From NCBI GenBank assembly GCA_036501845.1, contig DASXZO010000052.1, positions 1 through 50,546 of the forward strand: a stretch of DNA of 50,546 nucleotides, in the 5' to 3' direction. The stretch's first letter is position 1; the number at the start of each line of letters is the position of its first letter. The notes below the pieces were generated by a model, which saw only the letters and a list, made by a program, of their open reading frames with translations, was not told the DNA's origin and searched no databases. Of this stretch, positions 31,702-39,978 are shown piece by piece. The DNA is from JBBREP01 sp036501845. GTDB taxonomy: Bacteria > Actinomycetota > Acidimicrobiia > IMCC26256 > PALSA-610. Position numbers and translations under genes: made by a program.

Positions 31702-32430
31702 TCACTGTTCGTGTGCCCCGGGTATAGCAGCGCCGCCGAGGTAACTCGACTCGAGGAGCTCGCGGTTGGCGCGGAGGTACGCGGCGTCGTTCTGGAGCAC
31801 GAGATCCCCGTGCGACAGCACGTAGGCGCGGTCGGCGATCTCCAATGCGAGGTCGACGTGCTGTTCTACGAGCAGCACGCCCGCGCCGGTCTCGTCGGCC
31901 ACGGTGCGCAGCACCGGCAGGAGGCGCTCGACGATGATCGGCGCGAGGCCGAGGCTCATCTCGTCGACGATCAAGAGCTTCGGCTTCACGGTCAGCGCTC
32001 GGCCCATGGCGAGCATCTGCTGTTCACCACCGGAGAGCAGCCCCGCCCGCCGGCTCATCAGCGGCTCGAGCGCGGGGAAATAGTGGAGCGCGCGGTCGAC
32101 ATCGGAGGAGCCGTGCGACGCGCCGAGCCGCAGGTTCTCGGCCACAGTCAGCTGGAAGAACAACGAGCGGTCCTCGGGTACGTGCGCGATACCGAGACGG
32201 GCGATCTTGTGCGGCGGCCGCTTGCGGATGCTCTTGCCTTCCATGAGCACGTCGCCGGCGATCGCCGGGAGGATGCCCGAGATGGTCAGCAGCGTCGTGG
32301 TCTTCCCTGCGCCGTTGGGCCCGAGAAGGGCCACCACTTCGCCGGCATTGACGGTGAGGCTGAGGTCGCGCACCACGGCGATGCCGCCGTAGCCGCCCGA
32401 CAGCTCGTCGAGTTCGAGCAGTGCGGTCAT
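31702..32430 (-). CDS. Liv-type ABC transporter ATPase (LivF-like)
   Basis: 242 residues. Walker A LLGPNGAGKTTTL near 36-44, signature LLSGGEQQMLAMGRAL, Walker B LLIVDEMSLGLAP, H-loop VLLVEQHVDLAL. The short length and the MSLGLAPIIVE stretch are typical of LivF. It ends the operon that begins with the binding protein at 36941. Its ATG overlaps the stop of the LivG-like gene. It hydrolyses ATP to drive uptake of the substrate delivered by the lipoprotein; the substrate may be an amino acid, but urea, amides and aromatic acids use the same family. Confidence 0.9.
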   Translation of the reverse strand: MTALLELDELSGGYGGIAVVRDLSLTVNAGEVVALLGPNGAGKTTTLLTISGILPAIAGDVLMEGKSIRKRPPHKIARLGIAHVPEDRSLFFQLTVAENLRLGASHGSSDVDRALHYFPALEPLMSRRAGLLSGGEQQMLAMGRALTVKPKLLIVDEMSLGLAPIIVERLLPVLRTVADETGAGVLLVEQHVDLALEIADRAYVLSHGDLVLQNDAAYLRANRELLESSYLGGAAIPGAHEQ

Positions 32431-33191
32431 TCGGCGTCGCTTTTGCGATGGGCCGCTCCGAGGTAGGCCTCGATGACGCGATCGTCGTGGACGATGTCCG
32501 ACGGGGTGCCTTCCGCGATCTTCTTGCCGAATTCGATCACGTAGATGTAGTCGCACACGTTGAGCACGAGCCCCATGTCGTGGTCGACGAGCAAGATCGT
32601 GACGCCCGAATCCACGACCGTGCGCAGGCGGTCGCCGAGTTCGATCGATTCGCGGCTGTCGAGCCCCGCGGCAGGCTCGTCCATGCACACGAGCTTCGGC
32701 ACCGCGGCGAGCGCGCGGGCAACGCCCACGAGTTTGCGCTGACCCTGGCTGATCTCGGTGGGCATCCGGTCGCTGAGCTCGGCGATCCCGAGCACGTGGA
32801 GCGCGTGGAGTGCGGCCGAGTCGTCGCGCCGGCGCCGCGGCGCCACGAGGTCGACGAACACGTCACGCAACGACGCTTGTTCGGACGCCACGAGCAGGTT
32901 CTCGATGATCGTGAGGTCGTCGAACAGCTCGAGTGATTGCCACGTGCGCACCAAGCCGCGCCGGGCTCGGCGGTGGGCCGGCAAGCGGTCGACTTCGTCG
33001 CCGTCGAACGAGATCGAGCCGGTCGACGGCACGAACCCCGTGATGGCGTCGATCGTGGTGGTCTTGCCCGCTCCGTTGGGTCCGATGAGCCCGACGAGCT
33101 GGCCGGCTTCGACGCGCAGGTTGAGGTCGTCGACCGCGCGCAGGCCGCCGAACGTGACGCGAAGCTCGGTGGTTTCGAGCAACGCGGTCAT
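32427..33191 (-). CDS. Liv-type ABC transporter ATPase (LivG-like)
   Basis: 254 residues. Walker A GLIGPNGAGKTTTIDAITG, signature EISQGQRKLVGVARALA (SQGQ instead of SGGQ, common in LivG), Walker B LVCMDEPAAGLD, and LLVDHDMGLVLNVCDYIYVI, the HDM motif characteristic of LivG. The ATG overlaps the permease stop (ATGA) and the stop overlaps the LivF-like ATG. A YLG-type C-terminus (VIEAYLGAAH) is present. It pairs with the LivF-like ATPase. Confidence 0.9.
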   Translation of the reverse strand: MTALLETTELRVTFGGLRAVDDLNLRVEAGQLVGLIGPNGAGKTTTIDAITGFVPSTGSISFDGDEVDRLPAHRRARRGLVRTWQSLELFDDLTIIENLLVASEQASLRDVFVDLVAPRRRRDDSAALHALHVLGIAELSDRMPTEISQGQRKLVGVARALAAVPKLVCMDEPAAGLDSRESIELGDRLRTVVDSGVTILLVDHDMGLVLNVCDYIYVIEFGKKIAEGTPSDIVHDDRVIEAYLGAAHRKSDAE

Positions 33192-35542
33192 GACGCGGCT
33201 CCGCTCTCTGCCGGGGTCGCGCTTGCTGCGAGCTCGCGGTCGGCGCGGGCGCTCAACGTGGCGTGGTGCTCGCGCCGCCGCGCTCGGTCGCGCAACGACG
33301 CGCCGACGGCTCCGGCGATGCCTTCGGGTTTCAATACCGCCGTCACGATCACGCCGAGGCTCCCGAGGATCAACGTGAAATCGGGTGAGATGTGCAGGTC
33401 GGTCTCGAGGATGTAGAAGATGATGCCGCCGGGCACGAGCAGCCCTGCGGTGACCGCGCCGCTGACGCACGCAATGCCACCGAGATACGCGAAGGCGAAC
33501 ACCGCGAGCGATTGCGGGACCAGGGCAGGCGGCAGGTCACCGAAGTACGACGGGTCGGCCTTGCCGATCCGGATACCCACGAGTGCACCGGCCAGGCCGG
33601 CGATGAACGCGGCGATCGCGAATGCGGTGCGCTTCGTGGCGGCCACGTCCACACCCGCCGCGGCGGCCGCGCGCTCGTTCGACCGGGTTGCGAGCAGGCG
33701 CCGGCCGGTCGCGGAACGGCGCAGATTCACGACCGCGGCGGCGATCACGACCACCACCGCGAGGCAGAACACGCCGAACCACACGTTGGCACCGTTGCCG
33801 TTGCCGATCACCGCAGTCTTCACGGGGTTGAGCCCGGTGGGCACGCGGATGGGTGCGCCGGCGAAGCCGCCGTTGACACCGGGGTTCTGGAACAGGAACG
33901 AGTCCATCGCCACCGCAAACGCAAAGGTGATGATGGCGAGGTTCACGCCGCGCACGCGCAATGCCGGCTGCGCCACGATCAGCCCCACCACCATCGCGAC
34001 GAGCGCGCCGAACAAGATGTCGAGCGGGAATGGGAGCGACGGGATCAGCGTGTGCTTGTAGAGATGGATGCCTTGCTCGCTCGCGTGCGACAAGGCAAAC
34101 CCGCTGATGCCGGCGAGCATCATCTGTGCGAGTGAGATCTGGCCCACGTAGCCCGTGAGCACCACGAACGAAAGGCTGATCACCACGCCGATGAGCGTGG
34201 TCATAATCGCCAGGCGCGCGTTCGGTGTGGCCACGAACATCAACAGCACCGCGGATATCGCCACGACGACCGGCGCGAAGATGTGCGTGCTCAGCCGGCT
34301 CGGGTTGGGCGCGAACGGCAGGCGCCCCGACGACACCGCGCCTCTCGTGGGCAAGGCGTCGCCGCGCCAGATCAACACCGCCACGATCACGAGGAACGGC
34401 AGCAGGTCGGCCACGCCCGGCAGCGTCGAACCGCCAGCCTGCGGGAACCAGGTGCGCGTCACGCCGAAGTAACCGATCAACGCCTGCGTCATGGCCAGGC
34501 CGAACGCGGCCGCGGTGGTGATCCCGAACGACGTGAGGTTGCCCACGAGCGCCACGCTCAGCGCCGGGATCACGAGCAAGGTGATCGTGAGCGGGTCGAC
34601 CGACTTCTGGTTTCCGGCCACGAGGATGCCGAGCAGGGCCGAGATGCCCGTGGACAGCACCCAGTTCGAGCCGGCGAGGAAGTCGGGCGAGAACCCGAGC
34701 AGCATCGCGCCCTTCTCGTTCTCGGCCGCGGCGCGCGTCGCCAGCCCGAACCGCGTGAAGCGGAACAAGCCCCAGAGCAACACGGTGAACACGATCACGA
34801 TCACGATCACCGTCACCTGTTCGGTGTTCATCGTGACGCCGAACGGGAACTTCACCTGTTTGGCCACGCCCTTGTTGAGCAGCGTCGCTTGGGCGCCGCT
34901 GCCGAAGCGCCGCACCACCACGGCCTGCAGCAGCAACAGCACGCCCACCGATGCCACGACCTTCGCGAGAGGTGGAGCGTTCCGCAGCGGGCGGAAGATC
35001 AGGAAGTGCAGCGCGAGGCCGAACACCACCGCGAAGATCAACGCCACCAGGATGGCCGACGGGAGTGTGAGTCGTCCGCCGAAGCTGATCTCGGTGGGCC
35101 AGTGCGGCACGGTGAGCGTGGACTTCTTGTCGAGGTGGTGCGCGACCGCCTCGATCAGCACCAGCGGATTCGGCAGCGGAGGGATGAACAGCTGTCCGTT
35201 GATCCGCAGGTCGGTGTACACGTACGCGGCGTACATCGCGGTGGCGCCGGTGGCAAAGTTGACGACGCCCGAACCGCGATAGGTGAGCACCACGCCCAGT
35301 GCGATTGCCGCGATGAGCGCGCCCTGGGTGAGGCTCGCGCCGGTGATGAAGTGCAGGCGCATGTCGCGCGTGAGCAGCACGCGCAGCAGGAGCGCCACGC
35401 CAACGGCGAGCGCGATCCAACCGAAGTCGGTCTTGGTGAAGCGCCGGCGAGCGCGCCGCCCGGACTGCTCGGACGCAGGCGCCGACGCCGGCGCCGCCGC
35501 CGACGCCGGCGCGGCGACGTCGGCGGAGCTGGATTCGGTCAC
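33188..35542 (-). CDS. fused LivH-LivM permease of Liv-type ABC transporter
   Basis: 784 residues, twice the size of a single permease. After an Ala/Ser/Pro-rich N-terminus (~1-30, encoded by a GCCGGC-rich repeat), residues ~35-410 match LivH: GASLTQGALIAAIALGVVLTY, GVVNFATGATAMYAAYVY, RAAAENEKGAMLLGFSPD. Residues ~430-784 match LivM: YVGQISLAQMMLAGISGFALSH, LAIITFAFAVAMDSFLFQNPG, TRSNERAAAAAGVDVAATKRTAFAIAAFIAGLAGAL in consecutive pieces. Both halves carry the EAA-like loop, so one chain can form the whole channel. GTG start at 35542; its stop overlaps the LivG-like ATG. LivHM fusions occur in actinobacteria. Confidence 0.88.
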   Translation of the reverse strand: MTESSSADVAAPASAAAPASAPASEQSGRRARRRFTKTDFGWIALAVGVALLLRVLLTRDMRLHFITGASLTQGALIAAIALGVVLTYRGSGVVNFATGATAMYAAYVYTDLRINGQLFIPPLPNPLVLIEAVAHHLDKKSTLTVPHWPTEISFGGRLTLPSAILVALIFAVVFGLALHFLIFRPLRNAPPLAKVVASVGVLLLLQAVVVRRFGSGAQATLLNKGVAKQVKFPFGVTMNTEQVTVIVIVIVFTVLLWGLFRFTRFGLATRAAAENEKGAMLLGFSPDFLAGSNWVLSTGISALLGILVAGNQKSVDPLTITLLVIPALSVALVGNLTSFGITTAAAFGLAMTQALIGYFGVTRTWFPQAGGSTLPGVADLLPFLVIVAVLIWRGDALPTRGAVSSGRLPFAPNPSRLSTHIFAPVVVAISAVLLMFVATPNARLAIMTTLIGVVISLSFVVLTGYVGQISLAQMMLAGISGFALSHASEQGIHLYKHTLIPSLPFPLDILFGALVAMVVGLIVAQPALRVRGVNLAIITFAFAVAMDSFLFQNPGVNGGFAGAPIRVPTGLNPVKTAVIGNGNGANVWFGVFCLAVVVVIAAAVVNLRRSATGRRLLATRSNERAAAAAGVDVAATKRTAFAIAAFIAGLAGALVGIRIGKADPSYFGDLPPALVPQSLAVFAFAYLGGIACVSGAVTAGLLVPGGIIFYILETDLHISPDFTLILGSLGVIVTAVLKPEGIAGAVGASLRDRARRREHHATLSARADRELAASATPAESGAAS

Positions 35543-35561
35543 GATCGGCCCGTCCGGCTCA

Positions 35562-36941
35562 TCAGGTCTTGGCCTTCGACGCGTCGATCGGGTTGCCGTT
35601 CAGGCCGCCGGCGATCTCCGTCCACTTCAGATCCTTGTAGAGGATGATCCCCATCTGCGAGGCGCAGAGTGACACGAACAGCTTCTGACTGGCGACGGTC
35701 ACGTGACCACAGTCGATCGGACCCACCTGCAGCATCATCGGACCCTTGAACGCTCGAATCTGAGTGAACAGGTTCTGCGAGGTGGCGTTCGTGTAGCCGA
35801 GCGCGTTGGCGAACTTGTTCAGCGTCATCACGTTGGCGAACGTCGGGCCGGCGAAACCGGTGTATTCGAGGGTGCTTTCGCCCGGCGCGGGGACGCCGTA
35901 CTGCTTCACCTTGTCGAGGTACGTCTGCATGCCGGACTTCACGTCGGGCAAGTAGTAGTGGTACCCGTAGTCGCCGAAGTACCAGCCGTTCGGCATCACG
36001 CCCTTCTCGCCCGCGGCCTGGATGTGCTTGGTCATCGGCGTGCCGAAGCACAGGCCTGTGGTGATGACGGTCGGGTGGATGTTGAGCGCCTGGATCGCGT
36101 CGTAGGTGGCGAGGCACTCGGGCTGTGTGGTGAGCGTGATGAACACGCCGGCCGAGTCGGCACCGACGTTCTGGATCGCCGACTGTACCTGTGCTGACGT
36201 GCCGCCCGGGTCGGTCACCTCCACGCCCGACACCTGAATCCCGGCCTTCTTCAACACCGGCAGCATCAGCAGTTGGTACGCGCCTTGGGCCGACGCGTTG
36301 TTGCCGTACATGACCGCGACCTTCTTCGGCTTCGGCTTGTACGTGTCGGCCACGTACATCGCCAGGCCGGTGACCACGCCGACCGCGCCCGCCGTGAACG
36401 AGAAGCCGGCCGTGGTCGTGAAGTCGGTGGTGGTGAGCCCGTTGCCGATCAGCACCGGCTTCTTGCCATTGAGGGCCGCGTACAGACCCTGCGCGCCCAC
36501 GAGCAGCGTCCCGGTGAGCACGGCCTTGATCTTCGGGTCGTTGGCGAAACGCGTGCCGCACGACTGCCCGTCTTCCTCGACGGTGATCGTGCACTTGTCG
36601 ACCACGATGGGGTGGCCGTCGACACCGTCGAGCTCGGCGTTGGCGAACTTCACCGCGGCGTCGAGGCCGATGGTCGCCTCGGGGAAGAGCTGTTCCTGGT
36701 TCGCATAGCCGATGTTGAACGGCGTGCCGCTCGCGGTGCCGGCCTTGCCGCCGGTGTACTGCAGCGCCCAGTCGGTGTCGGCCGACGAGCCCTTCGCGGT
36801 GGTCGTCGGCCCCTGCGCCGATGTCGGCGTGTTGCCCGCGCTGCTGCTGTTCGACGTAGCCGTGGTGGAGCTCTCGGTGCACGCGCCGAGCAACAGCGCG
36901 ATCACGGCGCCCACGATGAGCAGCCGGTTGGTGTGCGACAT
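35562..36941 (-). CDS. Liv-type ABC transporter substrate-binding lipoprotein
   Basis: 459 residues, first gene of the transporter operon. Signal peptide with lipobox LLLGAC (Cys near 21) and a Ser/Thr-rich linker. Type 1 periplasmic binding fold: FNIGYANQEQLFPEATIGLD, VKFANAELDGVDGHPIVVD, VAVMYGNNASAQGAYQLLM, VTDPGGTSAQVQSAIQNV. Several Cys (CTITVEEDGQSC, CFGTP, DCGHV) may form disulfides. The ATG follows GAGGGAGAA. It lies 19 bp before the permease gene. It is only distantly similar in style to the orphan binding protein at 15691-17091; the ligand is unknown. Confidence 0.9.
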   Translation of the reverse strand: MSHTNRLLIVGAVIALLLGACTESSTTATSNSSSAGNTPTSAQGPTTTAKGSSADTDWALQYTGGKAGTASGTPFNIGYANQEQLFPEATIGLDAAVKFANAELDGVDGHPIVVDKCTITVEEDGQSCGTRFANDPKIKAVLTGTLLVGAQGLYAALNGKKPVLIGNGLTTTDFTTTAGFSFTAGAVGVVTGLAMYVADTYKPKPKKVAVMYGNNASAQGAYQLLMLPVLKKAGIQVSGVEVTDPGGTSAQVQSAIQNVGADSAGVFITLTTQPECLATYDAIQALNIHPTVITTGLCFGTPMTKHIQAAGEKGVMPNGWYFGDYGYHYYLPDVKSGMQTYLDKVKQYGVPAPGESTLEYTGFAGPTFANVMTLNKFANALGYTNATSQNLFTQIRAFKGPMMLQVGPIDCGHVTVASQKLFVSLCASQMGIILYKDLKWTEIAGGLNGNPIDASKAKT

Positions 36942-37089
36942 GGTCGGGTTCTCCCTCGATCGGAGCAGGAACGGTAACCGGCGGGGCCCAGCCTCGCCAC
37001 GAACCGTCCTACCCACTCCACCCCGCTCGGCCTGCGCCTCGCGCCCGAGGGCGGTCGCGACGAGTGTGGCCATGACGGCCCGCCGCCGA

Positions 37090-38544
37090 TCAGGCAGGGA
37101 TGACGTGAACGCCGGACGCGCTGAACGTGACCCGCGCGAAGCGGAGCGTGCGACTGAAGGGCCAGCCGACGAAGGGATTCGCGTAACCCGCGTAGGCGAG
37201 CCACACCGCACCGCCGTTGTCGGTGAACACCGACGCGCCGCCAGGGCCGACCACCGTGCTGTTCGTGACCATCACGGGTGACGGCAGCTCGTGGCACGGC
37301 CCGATCGGTGTGTCGCACTGCGCCACCCCTGTGGCGTACGTGGCGGTGTTCCAGAAACCGCCCGCGAAGAACAGGTAGTAGGTGCCCGCGGCGTGGATCA
37401 TCGAGGGTGCCTCCATGACGCCGTGCTGCCAGGCACGGTCGCTCTGCAGGAGGTTGAACGAAGGTCCGGTGAGGGCGCGGCCATTGGCAGTGAGGCGCTG
37501 GATTTGCAGCGTTGCGGGCTGCACGGCGCGCTCGCGCTTCCAGAGCAAGTACATCGAGCCGTCGCTGTCGACGAACGGCGTGGGGTCGATCGACCCGCCG
37601 TCGGACGATTCGCACACGAGCGCAGATTGCGTGCGGTCGAAGTAGGGACCGGTTGGCGCCGCCGACACGGCCGTCGACAAGCACTCGTCGCCGGATGCAC
37701 GGTCGCGCACCGTGTAGTACATGACGTACGCCTCGGGCTGGGCTGGCGTTGCGGGCACTGCCGGCTTGCCGGGCGCCGCTGGGGTTCCGGGTGTGGCCGG
37801 CGTGGCGGCCAGGTGCAACACCGCTGGTGCCCACGTCGACCCGTTGTTCGCCCACGAGGGCAGGCCGGCGAGCGCGTTGCCCACGAACGACCAGTTGACG
37901 AGGTTGGTCGACGTGATCACCTGCACGTCGCCGGCGCCGGAGTTCGTGGAGAAGGCGTAATAGCGGCCGCCCACAGTGAGCACGAACGGGTCGGGGAAGT
38001 CGTAGGGGAACCGTGCGCCGGTGGCGCCGGCCAGCGCGTTCGAGCACGCGGCCGCACCCGAGTTCAGTGCCGCGATCGCCGCGCTCGAGTTCCCCGACTG
38101 CACGTTGTGCATCGCCGACTGCTCACCCGCGAGGCATTTCTGCGCCTGACCCGCCGCGGAACCGAGCGCGAGGCTCAGCTGGGTGGAGGTCTTGAGCGAC
38201 TGCTGCGCGTTCGCGGTGGCGGCGAAGGCTGCTGCGGTGAGCGTGTCGTCGTGCCGCTTCGACACGTCTTCGTTGCGCGTGCCGCGTTGGTGGTCGGCGG
38301 TTGCAGCGCGTGCAGCTTGCGCGGCCTCGTTGGCGTCGGTGATGTGATCGTGCAGCTGGGTCTCGTGCGCGAGCGACGCGTCGAGCGCGCGGCCTGCGGC
38401 GCGCACCTTCGCCTGGTCGCGCTGATACGCACGGACGGTCACCACGGAGCCGACCACCAACCCGATCACGAGCGCGGCTGCGATCGTGATCCGCAGCCGG
38501 CGCGTGGCTGGCCGGTCGGTCATCAACGGCATCAGCGGAATCAT
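37090..38544 (-). CDS. membrane-anchored glycoside hydrolase family 43-like protein with stalk domain
   Basis: 484 residues. A membrane helix at ~20-38 anchors a helical stalk (40-170) ending in a C-x29-C module (Cys137, Cys167; CLAGEQSAMHNV). The catalytic part is a five-bladed propeller of GH43 type with the three expected acids: Asp185 in DFPDPFV (base), Asp320 in GSIDPTPFVD (pKa modulator) and Glu378 in GVMEAPSM (acid). A Pro/Ala/Thr-rich insertion (~247-271) interrupts the second blade. GH43 enzymes remove arabinose or xylose units. The ATG overlaps the stop of the upstream gene (ATGA), whose product has the same stalk module. Confidence 0.85.
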   Translation of the reverse strand: MIPLMPLMTDRPATRRLRITIAAALVIGLVVGSVVTVRAYQRDQAKVRAAGRALDASLAHETQLHDHITDANEAAQAARAATADHQRGTRNEDVSKRHDDTLTAAAFAATANAQQSLKTSTQLSLALGSAAGQAQKCLAGEQSAMHNVQSGNSSAAIAALNSGAAACSNALAGATGARFPYDFPDPFVLTVGGRYYAFSTNSGAGDVQVITSTNLVNWSFVGNALAGLPSWANNGSTWAPAVLHLAATPATPGTPAAPGKPAVPATPAQPEAYVMYYTVRDRASGDECLSTAVSAAPTGPYFDRTQSALVCESSDGGSIDPTPFVDSDGSMYLLWKRERAVQPATLQIQRLTANGRALTGPSFNLLQSDRAWQHGVMEAPSMIHAAGTYYLFFAGGFWNTATYATGVAQCDTPIGPCHELPSPVMVTNSTVVGPGGASVFTDNGGAVWLAYAGYANPFVGWPFSRTLRFARVTFSASGVHVIPA

Positions 38545-39077
38545 GCGGCCGCCGCCTGAGCCTGCTTGCACACGGCGTCGATCGACTGCAGCCGGTTCTG
38601 CCATCCGCTCACGTCACCGGCGCCCAACATGTCGAGCGCTTGCGACACGCCGTCGAGACACGTGTGCAACGCCGCGAGCTGGGTGGCGCGCGAGTTCGTG
38701 TCGACGATGCTGATGTAGGCCGCACGCTGCGCAGCCAGGAGGCCGGCCCGCTCGTCGCGCAGCGCGGCGGCGCTGTGGAGGTGCGCGGCGTGCGCCGCTT
38801 CGAGCGCGGCGCGCGCGACCGCGGCTTCCTTCAACGACAGGTCGCGCTGGCTCGTGGCGGTGGCGAGCTGCGACGTGAGCGTCGACACCCGGTCGCTCGA
38901 CGCCGCCGCGTCGTGATGGAGCGACGCGAGATGGTGCGACGAGCGATGGAAGGCCACGACGACACCGGCCGCGACGAGCGCGAGCACGACGACCGCCGCG
39001 ACCACGCGCACGGGCAGCGCGCCGCGACCGCGCGCTGTCAACGCTTCGCGGCGCGGCATCTTGTCGTCACCATCCAT
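38541..39077 (-). CDS. single-span coiled-coil protein sharing a stalk domain with the downstream GH43 protein
   Basis: 178 residues: short cytoplasmic N-terminus, membrane helix at ~23-43, then a mostly helical outer part. His-rich HRSSHHLASLHH follows the membrane, then an Ala/Leu coiled coil. At the C-terminus TCLDGVSQALDMLGAGD leads to Cys170, giving Cys140-x29-Cys170, the same spacing as in the GH43 protein (CLAG...C). No enzyme domain. It is translationally coupled to the GH43 gene, so the two products may assemble through their stalks at the cell surface. The ATG at 39077 is tentative; a second ATG lies six codons in. Confidence 0.72.
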   Translation of the reverse strand: MDGDDKMPRREALTARGRGALPVRVVAAVVVLALVAAGVVVAFHRSSHHLASLHHDAAASSDRVSTLTSQLATATSQRDLSLKEAAVARAALEAAHAAHLHSAAALRDERAGLLAAQRAAYISIVDTNSRATQLAALHTCLDGVSQALDMLGAGDVSGWQNRLQSIDAVCKQAQAAAA

Positions 39078-39186
39078 GACCGCCGTCCCCCACGCACCCG
39101 CTCCTCGAGTTGAGCGTACCGGTGTGAACATCGACCTGTCAGCGGCGGCGACTGAGCGGATTCTGAGTCTGTGCGAGGATGGCCGC

Positions 39187-39972
39187 ATGCCCAGCCCCGG
39201 ATCGGTTCGCCTCGAAATCGACGGCGCGATCGCCACGATCACGAACGACAACCCTGAGAAGCACAACGCCTTCGACGACGACATGGACGCGCAGCTGTTC
39301 GCCATCGTCGACGAGCTCGCCGGCCGCAACGACGTGCGTGCGGTGATCTGGCGGGGCGAGGGCAAGTCGTTCTCGTCGGGGCGCGACGTCGGCTCGATCG
39401 GCACGCTGCAGGTGCCGTTGTCGCACCACGAGCTGATGCGCCGTGGACACCGTGGCATCCAGCGTTTGTGGGACCTCGACGCGCCCGTGCTGGTTGCCTG
39501 CAAGGGCTGGGTCATGGGCGGGTCGTTCCAGCGCGCACTGCTGTGTGACGTGCGAGTGGCCGCCGTTGGTTCCCGTTTCCGTCTCCCCGAGGTCACGTAC
39601 GGTGTGATCCCCGACACCGGAGGTGTCGCGGTGCTCTACGAGATGTGCGGGCACGGTGTGGTGAGCGACATGGTGCTCACCGGCCGCGTGCTGTCGGCCG
39701 AGGAGGCGCTCGCGCACGGCGTGGTAAGTCGCGTCGTCGCACCCGAAGAGCTCGACGCCACGGTGCGTGAGATGGCTGAGCAGATCGCGTCGCAATCGTT
39801 CGTGGCCGTGCGTATGGCTCGCGAGGTGATCCGGCATCTCGCGATCCCGCAGATCCGCACCTCGATGGCCGACGAGATGATCTACCAGACGTTCGTGAAC
39901 AAGAGCGACGACACGGCCGAGCTACGCGCGGCTCGGGCCGAGGGCCGACCGCCGACCTTCACCGGGAGCTGA
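39187..39972 (+). CDS. enoyl-CoA hydratase/isomerase family protein (crotonase 1)
   Basis: 261 residues of the crotonase superfamily. Oxyanion-hole regions: GKSFSSGRDVGSI and KGWVMGGSFQRALLCDVRVAA; then FRLPEVTYGVIPDTGG. CoA-binding NDNPEKHNAFDD at the N-terminus. SFSSGRD and VMGGSF are slightly unusual variants (SAG-x-D and G-x-GGG-x-E are common), so the reaction may not be classical hydration. GAGGA stands 9 nt before the ATG. The P450 gene follows after 6 bp, so the two are in one operon. Confidence 0.88.
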   Translation: MPSPGSVRLEIDGAIATITNDNPEKHNAFDDDMDAQLFAIVDELAGRNDVRAVIWRGEGKSFSSGRDVGSIGTLQVPLSHHELMRRGHRGIQRLWDLDAPVLVACKGWVMGGSFQRALLCDVRVAAVGSRFRLPEVTYGVIPDTGGVAVLYEMCGHGVVSDMVLTGRVLSAEEALAHGVVSRVVAPEELDATVREMAEQIASQSFVAVRMAREVIRHLAIPQIRTSMADEMIYQTFVNKSDDTAELRAARAEGRPPTFTGS

Positions 39973-39978
39973 CCGACG

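Noticed and set aside
35460..35520. GCCGGCGCCGAC tandem-like sequence
   Set aside because: It encodes the Ala/Ser/Pro-rich N-terminus of the LivHM fusion and is explained as coding low complexity.
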